Source of the DNA: UBA10649 sp963749905
Lineage (GTDB): Bacteria > Actinomycetota > Actinomycetes > S36-B12
Length of the DNA: 64,000 bases
Reading direction: 5' to 3'
NCBI GenBank assembly: GCA_963749905.1
Contig: CAVVOF010000002.1
Location: 310,001-374,000 of the forward strand
The position numbers were made by a program, and so were the translations under genes. Position 1 is the first letter of the stretch. Each line of letters begins with the position of its first letter. Positions 27,068-35,705 of the stretch are shown here, one piece after another. The notes below the pieces were generated by a model. That model was given only the letters and a program-made list of their open reading frames with translations, was not told where the DNA came from and ran no database searches.

Positions 27068-29464
27068 TCACTCCCGCGGAGCCCACGGCGCCGGCGCTCC
27101 GTAGAGCCGACCTTGACCGTGCGTCCAGCCGTGCTCGACCAGGATCCGGTGCTGCTCCTCGTCCTGCACGCCCTCGGCAATGCCCAGGACACCCATTCCC
27201 CGGGCCAGCCCGGCCAGTCCAGCGGACACCGACTGGGCGGCACTGGTCGGGCGCGCAAGGTCGCCGACGAAGCTGGTGTCGAGCTTGAGCGCGGTGACCG
27301 GCAGGTCCCGGAGCAGCGAGAGCGACGAGAACCCGGTGCCGAAGTCGTCCACGTGCAGGCCAAGCCCGAGCTCACTGAGGGCGCGCAGGGACTCGCGTGC
27401 GGACTCCGACAGCGCCAGGGCCACCGGCTCGGTGATCTCGATGGCCAGCGCCCGAGCCTCGATTCCGTGCCGGTCCAAGGTCTCCTGGAAGGTGCTGGCC
27501 CACAGCGGCTCGTTGAGCCGCGGCGCCGACACGTTGACGCTGACGGGTCCCGGCAGTCCGCCCGAGCCCGCGATGACGGTGCACACCGCCTCGAGCACCT
27601 GCTGCTCGACACGATCGATCAGGCCGGACGTCTCTGAGATCGGCAGGAACTCCTCCGGCAGCAGCAGGCCCCGTGCCGGGTGCCGCCAGCGCACCAGCGC
27701 CTCATAGCCCGCCACGCGACCGTCCGTCAGGGCAACGATGGGCTGGTAATAGACCTCGAACTCGTGATGGATGATGGCGCGCCGCAGCTCCTCCTCGATG
27801 CTCATCCGGGCGAGCGCCTCGCGGTGGAAGTGCGCGTCGGCGAAATGCCAGCGTCCTCGGCCGTCGAACTTGGCCCGGAACAGGGCGGCGTCCGCGTCCC
27901 GGAAGAGGCTCTCGACGGTGGACGTCCGGGTCGACAGGGCGATACCGACGGACGCCCCCACCCTCAGCCGGTGTCCGTGAATCGAGAAGTCCCGGCCGAG
28001 CTCCTCGATGATCCGCTGGGCCATCACCTCAAGCCGCTGGGGGTCCTGGACGTCCGGCGCGACCACCGCGAACTCGTCACCGCCGAGTCGGGCAACGCGG
28101 TCATGCGGGCGGACGGCGGCCGACAGTCGCTCACCGACCTGCGCCAGCACCTCGTCGCCGGCCGCGTGCCCCAGCGAGTCGTTCACGATCTTGAAGTCGT
28201 CGAGATCGACCATGAGCACGCCCACCGGTGTCGCGTCGCGAAGCGCCGATCGCAGGTCGACCTCGAGCATGTCCACGAGCCACGCGCGGTTGCGGAGCCC
28301 GGTGAGGTCGTCGTGGAAGGCGCGATGGCTCAGGCCCTCGACCTCGAAGTGCTCGGCGGTCACGTCGACGAGCTGGACGAGCAGCCGCGCCGAGTGGCCG
28401 GGCATGGCCGGGATCAGGGACGCCACGCGCCGCACCCACACGTGCGCGCCGTCCGCCCGCGTGAGGCGCACCACCAATGGCTCGACCATGTCCCCGGCCG
28501 CGACCTCGTTGCGTGACTCCGCAAGCTCGTCCCACATGGCCGGATCCGCGACATCCTCGAGCCGGCGGCCGACCAGCCATGACGGCTCCCGCATCAGCAG
28601 CAGGCACATGGCCTCGTTCGGGAGGATGATCGTGCCGTCCAGCTCGGTGAGGAACATGCCGATCGGGGCAGAGGTCATGGTGGTGCGGAACAGCAGCTCG
28701 GAGGCGGCGAGTTCCTGACTCGCCCGAACCTCGTTCTCGACGTCGCGCAGGGCCACCACGACGTGCTGCATCGAGCCGTCCGCCCCCCGCACGCCCCTCG
28801 CCCGCCAGGACATCCATCGCTCGCTGCCGTCTGCCGCCCGAATGCGCGACACCCCACTATCGTCCTCGATGCCCGGGGTCTCAGCCCGTCGGCGACGCGC
28901 AGCACCGAGATCTTGGGCGTTCACGATGCCGGCAGCGCTGGTGCCGACCAGGTCATCGGCCCGGCGTCCCAGGATCACCTCGACCGACGGCGACGCCCAC
29001 AAGACGGTGCCCTCGGGGTCCGTCAGCAGCACGACGTCCATGGCGTTGTCGGCCAGCAGGCGGAACTGCGACTCCGCGGCGATGACCGCACTGACGTTGG
29101 TGGCGACGCTCACCCCGCCCACGATGGCGCCAGTCGCGTCGCGCAGGGGGGCGACTCGGACCGAGTAGGTCTCCGACACGTCCGGTGAGCTGATGGTGAA
29201 CTCCGTCGACTCGCCCTCGATGGCCCGACGGTATGCGTCCGAGTACATGGCCCAGCGCTCCGGCGGCAGGGTCTCGGGCGCGAGCCGGCCCTCCATCATG
29301 CTGGGCTCGAAGCCGTACCTGCGGAGCGCCTGGCCGCGCGCCACCACATATCGGAACTCGGTGTCGAAGACGAGGAGGCTCGACTGGGGCAGTTCGTTCA
29401 GCGCCAGCAGTGCCAAGGCCTCCGGGGCGATCCCGGCGGCAGTCCTGCCGCGGACAGCCTCCAC
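27068..29464 (-). CDS. PAS-GGDEF-EAL cyclic di-GMP signalling protein
   Basis: This protein of about 798 residues has three PAS-type sensor modules (about 20-375), then a GGDEF domain and an EAL domain, so it may make and break c-di-GMP. GGDEF is intact (461-465) with an RxxD inhibitory site (RPHD, 452-455). The EAL half keeps GYEALVRW, NVSAPRL, EITEP, DDFGTGFSS, LKLDTSFV and AEGVQDEEQ, so the metal ligands appear complete. The start is taken as the GTG at 29464 after GGGAAGAGG. A TTG at 29485 is an alternative. It is preceded by glnD on the same strand, with no evident operon link. Confidence 0.9.
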   Translation of the reverse strand: MEAVRGRTAAGIAPEALALLALNELPQSSLLVFDTEFRYVVARGQALRRYGFEPSMMEGRLAPETLPPERWAMYSDAYRRAIEGESTEFTISSPDVSETYSVRVAPLRDATGAIVGGVSVATNVSAVIAAESQFRLLADNAMDVVLLTDPEGTVLWASPSVEVILGRRADDLVGTSAAGIVNAQDLGAARRRRAETPGIEDDSGVSRIRAADGSERWMSWRARGVRGADGSMQHVVVALRDVENEVRASQELAASELLFRTTMTSAPIGMFLTELDGTIILPNEAMCLLLMREPSWLVGRRLEDVADPAMWDELAESRNEVAAGDMVEPLVVRLTRADGAHVWVRRVASLIPAMPGHSARLLVQLVDVTAEHFEVEGLSHRAFHDDLTGLRNRAWLVDMLEVDLRSALRDATPVGVLMVDLDDFKIVNDSLGHAAGDEVLAQVGERLSAAVRPHDRVARLGGDEFAVVAPDVQDPQRLEVMAQRIIEELGRDFSIHGHRLRVGASVGIALSTRTSTVESLFRDADAALFRAKFDGRGRWHFADAHFHREALARMSIEEELRRAIIHHEFEVYYQPIVALTDGRVAGYEALVRWRHPARGLLLPEEFLPISETSGLIDRVEQQVLEAVCTVIAGSGGLPGPVSVNVSAPRLNEPLWASTFQETLDRHGIEARALAIEITEPVALALSESARESLRALSELGLGLHVDDFGTGFSSLSLLRDLPVTALKLDTSFVGDLARPTSAAQSVSAGLAGLARGMGVLGIAEGVQDEEQHRILVEHGWTHGQGRLYGAPAPWAPRE

Positions 29465-29538
29465 GGTCGACCTCTTCCCTCGCAACTATGACGATTCTGA
29501 GCGTCCGACAGTCGCGAAGCAAGGCGACCGCGGACGGA

Positions 29539-31863
29539 TCAGGCGAGGGCGGAGAGCACGGTGACCTTCAGCGCCGCCATGCGGTCATCCGAGAGCGGGT
29601 TGCCGGACACGTCCGTGACGAAGAACACGTCGACGGCGTCGGCACCGAGGGTGCCCACCTTGGCACCCACGATGGACGCATCCGCGGCGGCCACGGCCCG
29701 GGCCACCCGGTACAGCAGTCCGGGGGCGTCGTGGGCACGCACCTCGACGACCGTCATGCCCCGGGATCCGTCGGCCAGCACGGTCACCACGGGCTCGGGG
29801 TAGCCGCCCGGCGGCGCCTTGGCGTAGTCGGCCTCCCGCTGGGCGAGCCGGGCGGCCACGTCATAGGTCCCCTCGATCGCCCGTCGCATGTCGTCGCCGA
29901 GCTGCTCGACGGCCGGCGGGTCGCCGAACGCGGGGCGCACCGTCCACTCCTGGACCGCGCGCCCGCCCACGGTCTGCACGCGGGCGGCGAGCACATGCAG
30001 GCGGTTGAGCGACAGGACGCCGGCGACCGTGGCGAGCAGGCCCAGGCGGTCGGGCGCCGCGACCGTGACGACGCTCGCCGACTCGCGCGTGTCCATGAGC
30101 ACCCAGACCCCCGGCTGCTCGAGGGCGACCTGCTGCTGCTCGCTCAGCTCGGGCGGCTCCGGCAGGGGCCGGCCGGCCATGCTCGCACGCACCCGCTCGA
30201 CCAGGTCGCTCAGCAGCGTGAAGCGCCAGTCGGTGCTGACGGTGGGACCGGTGGCCAGGGAGTCGGCCACCACGAGCTCGTGCATGAGGTCGAGGACGTC
30301 CACGCTGCCCAAGGCGGCAGCGACGGTCTCGATGACCTCCGGGTCCTCGAGGTCGCGACGGGTCGCGGTGTCCGGGAGCAGCAGGTGGTGACGCACGAGC
30401 GCCTCGATCACCGCCACGTCGTCCTGGTCGAAGCCCATGCGCTCGGCCAGGGTCACCGCGATCCGGGCGCCCACCTCACTGTGGTCCCCGCCCCGCGCCT
30501 TGCCGATGTCGTGCAGCAGGGCGCCGACCAGCAGCAGGTCCGGTCGGTCGACGTTGCGGGTCATGGTGCTGGCATGCACGCACGTCTCGACCAGGTGTCG
30601 GTCGACCGTGTACGTGTGCAGCGGATTGCGCTGGGGTGCGGAGCGCACGACGTCCCAGCCCGGGATCAGTCGCTCGATCAGGCCGGCCTGGTCGAGCGCC
30701 TCCCACACCGGCACGGTGCTCGGGCCCGCGCCGAGGAGGGCCACGAAGGACTCCCGGATGGAGCGCGACCAGGGGACGGTGGGCTCCCGGCCATCGGCTG
30801 CCAGCCGCTCGACGGTGTGCGGCGACAGCAGCAGGCCGGCCTGGGCCGCCGCCGCTGCGGCGCGCAGGACGAGTCCCTCGTCGTGCACGGGCTGGGCCTC
30901 CATCGCCAGGACCGCCTCCCCGTCCTGGATGACGACGCCTTCGGTCAGTGGCATCCGGGCCGCGGGACGCCGCCGCAGCGGCCGGAATCCGGTGCGCCGG
31001 CGGCTCCGGGTGAGCCGGTCGACCCGGTGCCACGTCACGTCGCTCACGTAGGCGATGCTCCGAGCGCTCTCGTACACGGCGCGCAGCAGCGCGTCGGCGT
31101 CCGGCACGCCCACCAGTTCGACGGCAACGGCCTCCTGGTCCTGCATCACCAGCCGGTCAGCGGGGCGTCCGGTCACCCGATGCAGGGCGTCGCGCACGTC
31201 CAGAAGGAACTGCACGGAATCGCCCCAGGGGCCGTGCGGGACGTCGGTGAGCCAGGAGGCGCGCACGCCGGCCAGGATCGTCGCGTCGCGCAGCCCGCCG
31301 TAGGACTCCTTGATGTCGGGCTCGAGGAGCTGACTGGCCTCGCCGAACTTCTCCCGGCGCTCGCTCACCAGCTCGTGCAGTTCGGGCAGCCGTCGCTCCG
31401 CCATCGCCCGCCAGTCCGACAGCACCGCCTCACGCAACTGCGCGGCCAGGGTCGGGTCGCCCGCGACGACGCGGGCGTCGAGCAGGCCGAGGACCACCTT
31501 CAGGTCCTCGCTCGCCAGTCGCCTGGCCTCGCCCACCGTGCGCACGCTGTGGTCGAGGCGCACCCCGCTGTCCCAGATCGGGTACCAGAGCTTCTCCGCG
31601 GCGCGCATCGCCTCGGGCGCACCGGACTTGTGCAGCAGCAGCAGGTCCAGGTCACTGCCCATGGCCAGTTCGCCACGTCCGTACCCGCCCACGGCGACCA
31701 GGCAGAAGGGCTCTCCGGTCGACGCGGTGGCCTCCGCGAAGAGTCCGCCGAGCCAGTCGTCGGTCAACTCGGTCAGAGCAGCGCGTCGCCCCGGGCCGGA
31801 TAGCCCGGGGCGACGCGCGATCTCTTCTCGCGCGGAGGCGTATGCCTGCGCAGTCACTCCCAT
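29539..31863 (-). CDS. glnD: PII uridylyl/adenylyltransferase and removing enzyme GlnD
   Basis: GlnD modifies the T-loop tyrosine of the PII protein according to glutamine levels; in actinobacteria the group added is usually AMP. The 774-residue protein has a nucleotidyltransferase domain with GGYGRGELAMGSDLDLL (59-75). An HD hydrolase domain follows (GALLHDIGKARGGDHSEVG), then two C-terminal ACT domains that sense glutamine (ASVVTVAAPDRLGLLATVAG and MTVVEVRAHDAPGLLYRVAR). It follows glnB by 6 nt in the amtB-glnB-glnD operon. Confidence 0.96.
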   Translation of the reverse strand: MGVTAQAYASAREEIARRPGLSGPGRRAALTELTDDWLGGLFAEATASTGEPFCLVAVGGYGRGELAMGSDLDLLLLHKSGAPEAMRAAEKLWYPIWDSGVRLDHSVRTVGEARRLASEDLKVVLGLLDARVVAGDPTLAAQLREAVLSDWRAMAERRLPELHELVSERREKFGEASQLLEPDIKESYGGLRDATILAGVRASWLTDVPHGPWGDSVQFLLDVRDALHRVTGRPADRLVMQDQEAVAVELVGVPDADALLRAVYESARSIAYVSDVTWHRVDRLTRSRRRTGFRPLRRRPAARMPLTEGVVIQDGEAVLAMEAQPVHDEGLVLRAAAAAAQAGLLLSPHTVERLAADGREPTVPWSRSIRESFVALLGAGPSTVPVWEALDQAGLIERLIPGWDVVRSAPQRNPLHTYTVDRHLVETCVHASTMTRNVDRPDLLLVGALLHDIGKARGGDHSEVGARIAVTLAERMGFDQDDVAVIEALVRHHLLLPDTATRRDLEDPEVIETVAAALGSVDVLDLMHELVVADSLATGPTVSTDWRFTLLSDLVERVRASMAGRPLPEPPELSEQQQVALEQPGVWVLMDTRESASVVTVAAPDRLGLLATVAGVLSLNRLHVLAARVQTVGGRAVQEWTVRPAFGDPPAVEQLGDDMRRAIEGTYDVAARLAQREADYAKAPPGGYPEPVVTVLADGSRGMTVVEVRAHDAPGLLYRVARAVAAADASIVGAKVGTLGADAVDVFFVTDVSGNPLSDDRMAALKVTVLSALA

Positions 31864-31869
31864 GCGGTG

Positions 31870-32208
31870 CTACAGCGCCTCGGATCCGCGCTCGCCGGTG
31901 CGGACCCGGACGATCGACTCGACCGGGATCACCCACACCTTCCCGTCGCCGATCTTGCCGGTCTGCGCCGCGCCGACGATCGCGTCGACGACGGTGTCGG
32001 CGACGTCGTCCTCCACCACGACCTCCAGGCGGACCTTCGGCACCAGGTCGACGGTGTACTCCGCACCGCGGTAGACCTCGGTGTGGCCCTTCTGGCGGCC
32101 GTAGCCGGACGCCTCGGACACCGTGAGCCCGTGGACTCCCCGACCCTCGAGGGCGCTCTTCACGTCCTCGAGCTTGAACGGCTTGATGATTGCCGTGATG
32201 AGCTTCAT
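31870..32208 (-). CDS. glnB: Nitrogen regulatory PII protein
   Basis: PII is the trimeric sensor of 2-oxoglutarate, ATP and ADP that binds AmtB and other nitrogen proteins. At 112 residues it is full-length. The T-loop is complete, with the modification site Y51 (RGAEYTVDLVPK) and the conserved Q39K40G41HTEVYRG, and the B-loop GKIGDGKVWV is present. Its ATG overlaps the amtB stop (ATGA) with GAGGAGGG ahead. Because it is linked to amtB it would often be called glnK. Confidence 0.96.
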   Translation of the reverse strand: MKLITAIIKPFKLEDVKSALEGRGVHGLTVSEASGYGRQKGHTEVYRGAEYTVDLVPKVRLEVVVEDDVADTVVDAIVGAAQTGKIGDGKVWVIPVESIVRVRTGERGSEAL

Positions 32209-33512
32209 CGTCCCTCCTCATTCCGTCGCGCCGCGGACTGTCCGACGCCGGCGAAGACGCCGCCGCCACCACCAGTGTCACCCAGCTCATAACCGGACTC
32301 AGCGTGGATGGCGCGGTCGATGCCCCCCACCTCGTCGTCGTCGGCGATGCGCACGCCCATCGTGACCTTCAGCACCAGGATGATGATGAGGGCTACGACG
32401 AGCGAGTACGCGAGCACCGCGAACGCACCGACCGTCTGCTTGCCCAGCTGGTCGAGTCCGCCGCCGTAGAACAGGCCGTTTACGCCGGCCGGAGCCGCCT
32501 CGGTGGCCAGCAGGCCGATGAGCAGCGTGCCCACCAGGCCGCCCACGAGGTGGATGCCCACCACGTCGAGCGAGTCGTCGTACTTGAGCTTGTACTTCAG
32601 CCCCACGGCGAGCGCACAGAGCGCACCCGCAAGCACGCCGATGATGATCGCCCCGATCGGGTCGACCGCGGAGCAGGACGGCGTGATCGCGACCAGGCCG
32701 GCGACGATGCCGGAGGCTGCGCCCAGCGAGGTGGCGTGACCGTCACGGAACTTCTCCACGACCAGCCAGGCCAGCGCCGCGGCGCAGGTGGCGACGAAGG
32801 TGTTGACGAACACGACCGACGCGGTGTTGTTGGCCGCCAGCGCCGAGCCGGCATTGAAGCCGAACCAGCCGAACCAGAGCAGGCCGGCGCCGATCATCAC
32901 CAGCGGCAGGTTGTGCGGCCGCATCGGCGTCTTGGGCCAGCCAAGCCGCTTGCCGACCACGAGCGCCACTACCAGTCCGGCGATACCGGCGTTGATGTGC
33001 ACGGCGGTGCCACCGGCGAAGTCGATGACGCCGAGCTGGAAGATCCAGCCACCCGACGCCCACACCCAGTGCGCGACCGGGAAGTAGACCAGCGTCGCCC
33101 AGATCGCGGCGAACACCATCCAGGCCGAGAACTTCATCCGGTCGGCGACCGCACCGGCGATCAGGCCGACCGTGATGCAGGCGAACATCGCCTGGAAGGC
33201 GACGAAGGCCATCACCGGCAGGGCCGACTCCGGGTCGTCCGCCATGAGGCCGTTCAGCCACGCGAACTCCGTGAAGCTGCCGAACAGCGGCGAGGACTCC
33301 GGGTCGCCACCGAAGGCGACCGAGTAGCCGAAGGCCACCCACAGGATGCCGACGATGAACAGGGCGCCCATGACCATCATGAGCATGTTGAGAACGGACT
33401 TGACCCGGACCATGCCGCCGTAGAAGAAGGCAAGTCCCGGGATCATGAGCAACACCAGGGCTGCTGACGTCAGCACCCAGGCGGTGTCACCCGAGTTCAA
33501 TGCGGATTCCAT
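32205..33512 (-). CDS. amtB: Ammonium transporter Amt
   Basis: Amt is a trimeric channel for ammonium uptake, closed by PII under nitrogen excess. The 435-residue protein has eleven hydrophobic segments. The twin pore histidines are visible as H172 (DFAGGTAVHINAG) and H321 (VVGIHLVGG), and the external Phe gate region is present. The ATG at 33512 follows GGAGGGAG with a 7-nt spacer. It leads amtB-glnB-glnD. The upstream region holds two GlnR-like boxes, so induction under nitrogen limitation is expected. Confidence 0.96.
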   Translation of the reverse strand: MESALNSGDTAWVLTSAALVLLMIPGLAFFYGGMVRVKSVLNMLMMVMGALFIVGILWVAFGYSVAFGGDPESSPLFGSFTEFAWLNGLMADDPESALPVMAFVAFQAMFACITVGLIAGAVADRMKFSAWMVFAAIWATLVYFPVAHWVWASGGWIFQLGVIDFAGGTAVHINAGIAGLVVALVVGKRLGWPKTPMRPHNLPLVMIGAGLLWFGWFGFNAGSALAANNTASVVFVNTFVATCAAALAWLVVEKFRDGHATSLGAASGIVAGLVAITPSCSAVDPIGAIIIGVLAGALCALAVGLKYKLKYDDSLDVVGIHLVGGLVGTLLIGLLATEAAPAGVNGLFYGGGLDQLGKQTVGAFAVLAYSLVVALIIILVLKVTMGVRIADDDEVGGIDRAIHAESGYELGDTGGGGGVFAGVGQSAARRNEEGR

Positions 33513-33592
33513 GCGAGTACTCCCTCCAGTGGTGGTATTCACCTCGCGGGTCGAACACAACTGGAGCGAGATTTCGCCGGGCGGGCCCTCGG

Positions 33593-33639
33593 GTTTCGCG
33601 CAGGTATCCGAGGCAGACGTCAGGTAAACAGCGCGTTAC
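33593..33639 (-). promoter_or_regulatory. Two candidate GlnR boxes upstream of amtB
   Basis: On the amtB strand, GTAAC-n6-TTTAC (33639-33624) and GATAC-n6-GAAAC (33608-33593) both fit the actinobacterial GlnR pattern gTnAC-n6-GaAAC / AC-n9-AC. They lie about 80-130 nt before the amtB ATG. GlnR control of amtB-glnK-glnD is established in Streptomyces and mycobacteria; binding here is inferred from sequence. Site 2 is the better match. Confidence 0.55.
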
Positions 33640-33644
33640 ACCGG

Positions 33645-33704
33645 GTGCTGCGGCACACGTGGCTGGACAAATCGGACGCGGACCAGCCACGAGTGCCGCA
33701 GCAT
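33645..33704. repeat. 60-bp dispersed palindromic repeat, copy 1 (3' of ftsY)
   Basis: Arms 33645-33666 and 33683-33704 pair at 20 of 22 positions around a 16-nt loop (ACAAATCGGACGCGGA). The same element, loop included, recurs inverted at 63283-63342 with about 57 of 60 identical bases. It begins 7 nt after the ftsY stop at 33712, so it can also act as a terminator. Confidence 0.85.
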
Positions 33705-33711
33705 CGGGGGG

Positions 33712-34947
33712 TCAGTCCTCGAGCAGGGCGTCCACGAACACCTCGGGGTCGAACGGGGCCAGGTCATCCGGTCCCTCCCCCAGGCCGACGAGCTTGACCG
33801 GCACCCCCAACTCGCGCTGCACGGCCACCACGATGCCGCCCCGGGCCGTGCCGTCGAGCTTCGTCAGCACGATGCCGGTCACGTCCACCACCTCTGCGAA
33901 CACCCGCGCCTGGACCAGTCCGTTCTGGCCGGTCGTCGCGTCCAGCACCAGCAGCACCTCGTCGATCGGCGACTGCTTCTCCACGACCCGCTTCACCTTG
34001 CCCAGCTCGTCCATCAGCCCGGTCTTGGTGTGCAGGCGCCCGGCGGTGTCGATGATGACGGTGTCGATCTCCGCCGCAATGCCGGTCGACACCGCGTCGA
34101 ACGCCACCGCGGCGGGGTCGCCGCCCTCAGGCCCGCGCACCACGGCCGCACCCACCCGGTCGCCCCATGTCTGCAGCTGGTCGGCGGCCGCCGCCCGGAA
34201 GGTGTCGGCCGCGCCGAGCACGACGGTCCGGCCCTCGGCGACGGCGAGGCGGGCCAGCTTCCCGGTGGTGGTGGTCTTGCCCGTGCCGTTGACGCCGACC
34301 ACGAGGGCGACGCCGGGTCGGCCGTCCATGCGCTCCGTCCGCACCGTGCGATCCATGCTCGGATCGACGAGGGCGATCAGCTCCTCGCGCAGGAGGGCCC
34401 GGATGGCCACCGGATCGGAGGCGCCGTCCACCTTGACGCGGGTGCGCAGCCGATCCATCAGCTGCTGGGTCGGCCCGACGCCCAGGTCAGCGGTCAGGAG
34501 CGTCTCCTCCACCTCGTCCCAGGTGTCCTCGTCGATGGTGCCGCGACTGAGCAGCGTGAGCAGCCCGCGGCCGAGGGTGTTGTGCGAACGGGCCAGCCGC
34601 GCGCGCAGGCGCCGCATCCGGCCCTCCGCGGGCTCCGGGACCTCCACCTCGAGGATGGCCTCGAGCTCGGCCGCCTCCTCGGGCGTGATGACCCCGAGTT
34701 CCTCCTCGACAGCAGGGGCCTCGGCCACCGGCGCCAACGAGTCCCCGACGTCGATGACGTCGACGGAGCGCCGTGGGGTGTCCCGCGGCACGGAGTCGTC
34801 GTCCCCGACTCCCGGCGCGTAGTCGATGCCCGGCCGGGGCGCGGGCGGCTCGATCTCGCGGCCACGACGGAGCAGTGCCACCGCACCCACCGCCAGGACG
34901 ACGATGAGCACGATGCCGAGAACGACGTACAGAAGAGCGGAATCCAT
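33712..34947 (-). CDS. ftsY: Signal recognition particle receptor FtsY
   Basis: FtsY docks SRP-ribosome complexes at the membrane. The 411-residue protein starts with a transmembrane helix (about 5-27), as in actinobacterial FtsY, followed by an acidic linker (about 30-105). The NG GTPase domain follows, with GVNGTGKTTTTGKLA, DTFRAAAADQLQ, DTAGRLHTK and TKLDGTARGG. The ATG at 34947 is preferred because GGGAGG lies 9 nt upstream; an ATG three codons earlier lacks room for a ribosome site. It follows smc on the same strand after a 700-nt interval occupied by a plus-strand gene. Confidence 0.96.
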   Translation of the reverse strand: MDSALLYVVLGIVLIVVLAVGAVALLRRGREIEPPAPRPGIDYAPGVGDDDSVPRDTPRRSVDVIDVGDSLAPVAEAPAVEEELGVITPEEAAELEAILEVEVPEPAEGRMRRLRARLARSHNTLGRGLLTLLSRGTIDEDTWDEVEETLLTADLGVGPTQQLMDRLRTRVKVDGASDPVAIRALLREELIALVDPSMDRTVRTERMDGRPGVALVVGVNGTGKTTTTGKLARLAVAEGRTVVLGAADTFRAAAADQLQTWGDRVGAAVVRGPEGGDPAAVAFDAVSTGIAAEIDTVIIDTAGRLHTKTGLMDELGKVKRVVEKQSPIDEVLLVLDATTGQNGLVQARVFAEVVDVTGIVLTKLDGTARGGIVVAVQRELGVPVKLVGLGEGPDDLAPFDPEVFVDALLED

Positions 34948-35000
34948 GGCGGGCATCCTCCCATGCGGCGTGCACGCCCCCGACTCGGCAGGATGGTGCC

Positions 35001-35705
35001 GTGGCCGCCCGCTCCTTCCTCTCCGCCTACGTCCTCGTCGGCATCCTGAATGTGATCGCCGAGCTGAGCGACAACGTCGACGCCGTCATGCTGACCAAGC
35101 CCCTCCTGCTGCCGCTGCTCATGGGGTGGCTGATCGCGACCGCCGGGCGCGAGTGGCCGAGGTCGCTGCGCTACCTCGGCGTGGGCCTCGTCTTCGCATG
35201 GGCCGGCGACCTGTTGCTGCTCGGTGAGGGCGACACCTTCTTCATGCTCGGACTGGTCGCCTTCCTGGTCATGCAGGTGCTGTACGTCGTGGCCTTCCAG
35301 TCCGTGCCCGGACCGAGCCTCGTGCGTCAGCGGCCGATCGTGGCGGTGCCGTACGGACTCGCCCTCGTCGGCCTGGTCGCGCTCACCTGGCCGGGCGCCG
35401 GCGGCATGCGGGTTCCGGGCATCGTCTACGTCGCCGTGCTGGTCACGATGGCCCTCGCCGCGCTGGACCTGCTCGCCCGCCTGCCCCGTGCAGACGGCTG
35501 GCGGGTCGCCGGCGGCGGCGCGCTCTTCGCGGTGTCAGACGGCCTGATCGCGGTCACCGCCTTCGGCCCGCTGACCGCGTCGCCGGCCACGGGAGCGGCC
35601 GTGATGGCCACCTACATCGCGGCCCAGGGCCTGATCGTGGTCGGCCTGACTCGGGGTGTCAGGCGCTCGCAGCCTCGCGAAGGCGCTGGCCGATCACCTG
35701 CGTGA
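35001..35705 (+). CDS. YhhN-family integral membrane protein (lysoplasmalogenase-like)
   Basis: This 234-residue protein has about eight hydrophobic helices and the family-type motifs TKPLLLPLL (32-40), FAWAGDLLLLG and FAVSDGLIAV. The two acidic positions match the YhhN/TMEM86 family, which includes vinyl-ether lipid hydrolases. Actual activity in bacteria is poorly known. The GTG at 35001 lies 6 nt after CAGGAT (34989-34994), a candidate -10 for a leaderless mRNA. It is the only plus-strand gene between ftsY and smc, and its 3' end overlaps smc convergently by 47 bp. Confidence 0.8.
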   Translation: MAARSFLSAYVLVGILNVIAELSDNVDAVMLTKPLLLPLLMGWLIATAGREWPRSLRYLGVGLVFAWAGDLLLLGEGDTFFMLGLVAFLVMQVLYVVAFQSVPGPSLVRQRPIVAVPYGLALVGLVALTWPGAGGMRVPGIVYVAVLVTMALAALDLLARLPRADGWRVAGGGALFAVSDGLIAVTAFGPLTASPATGAAVMATYIAAQGLIVVGLTRGVRRSQPREGAGRSPA

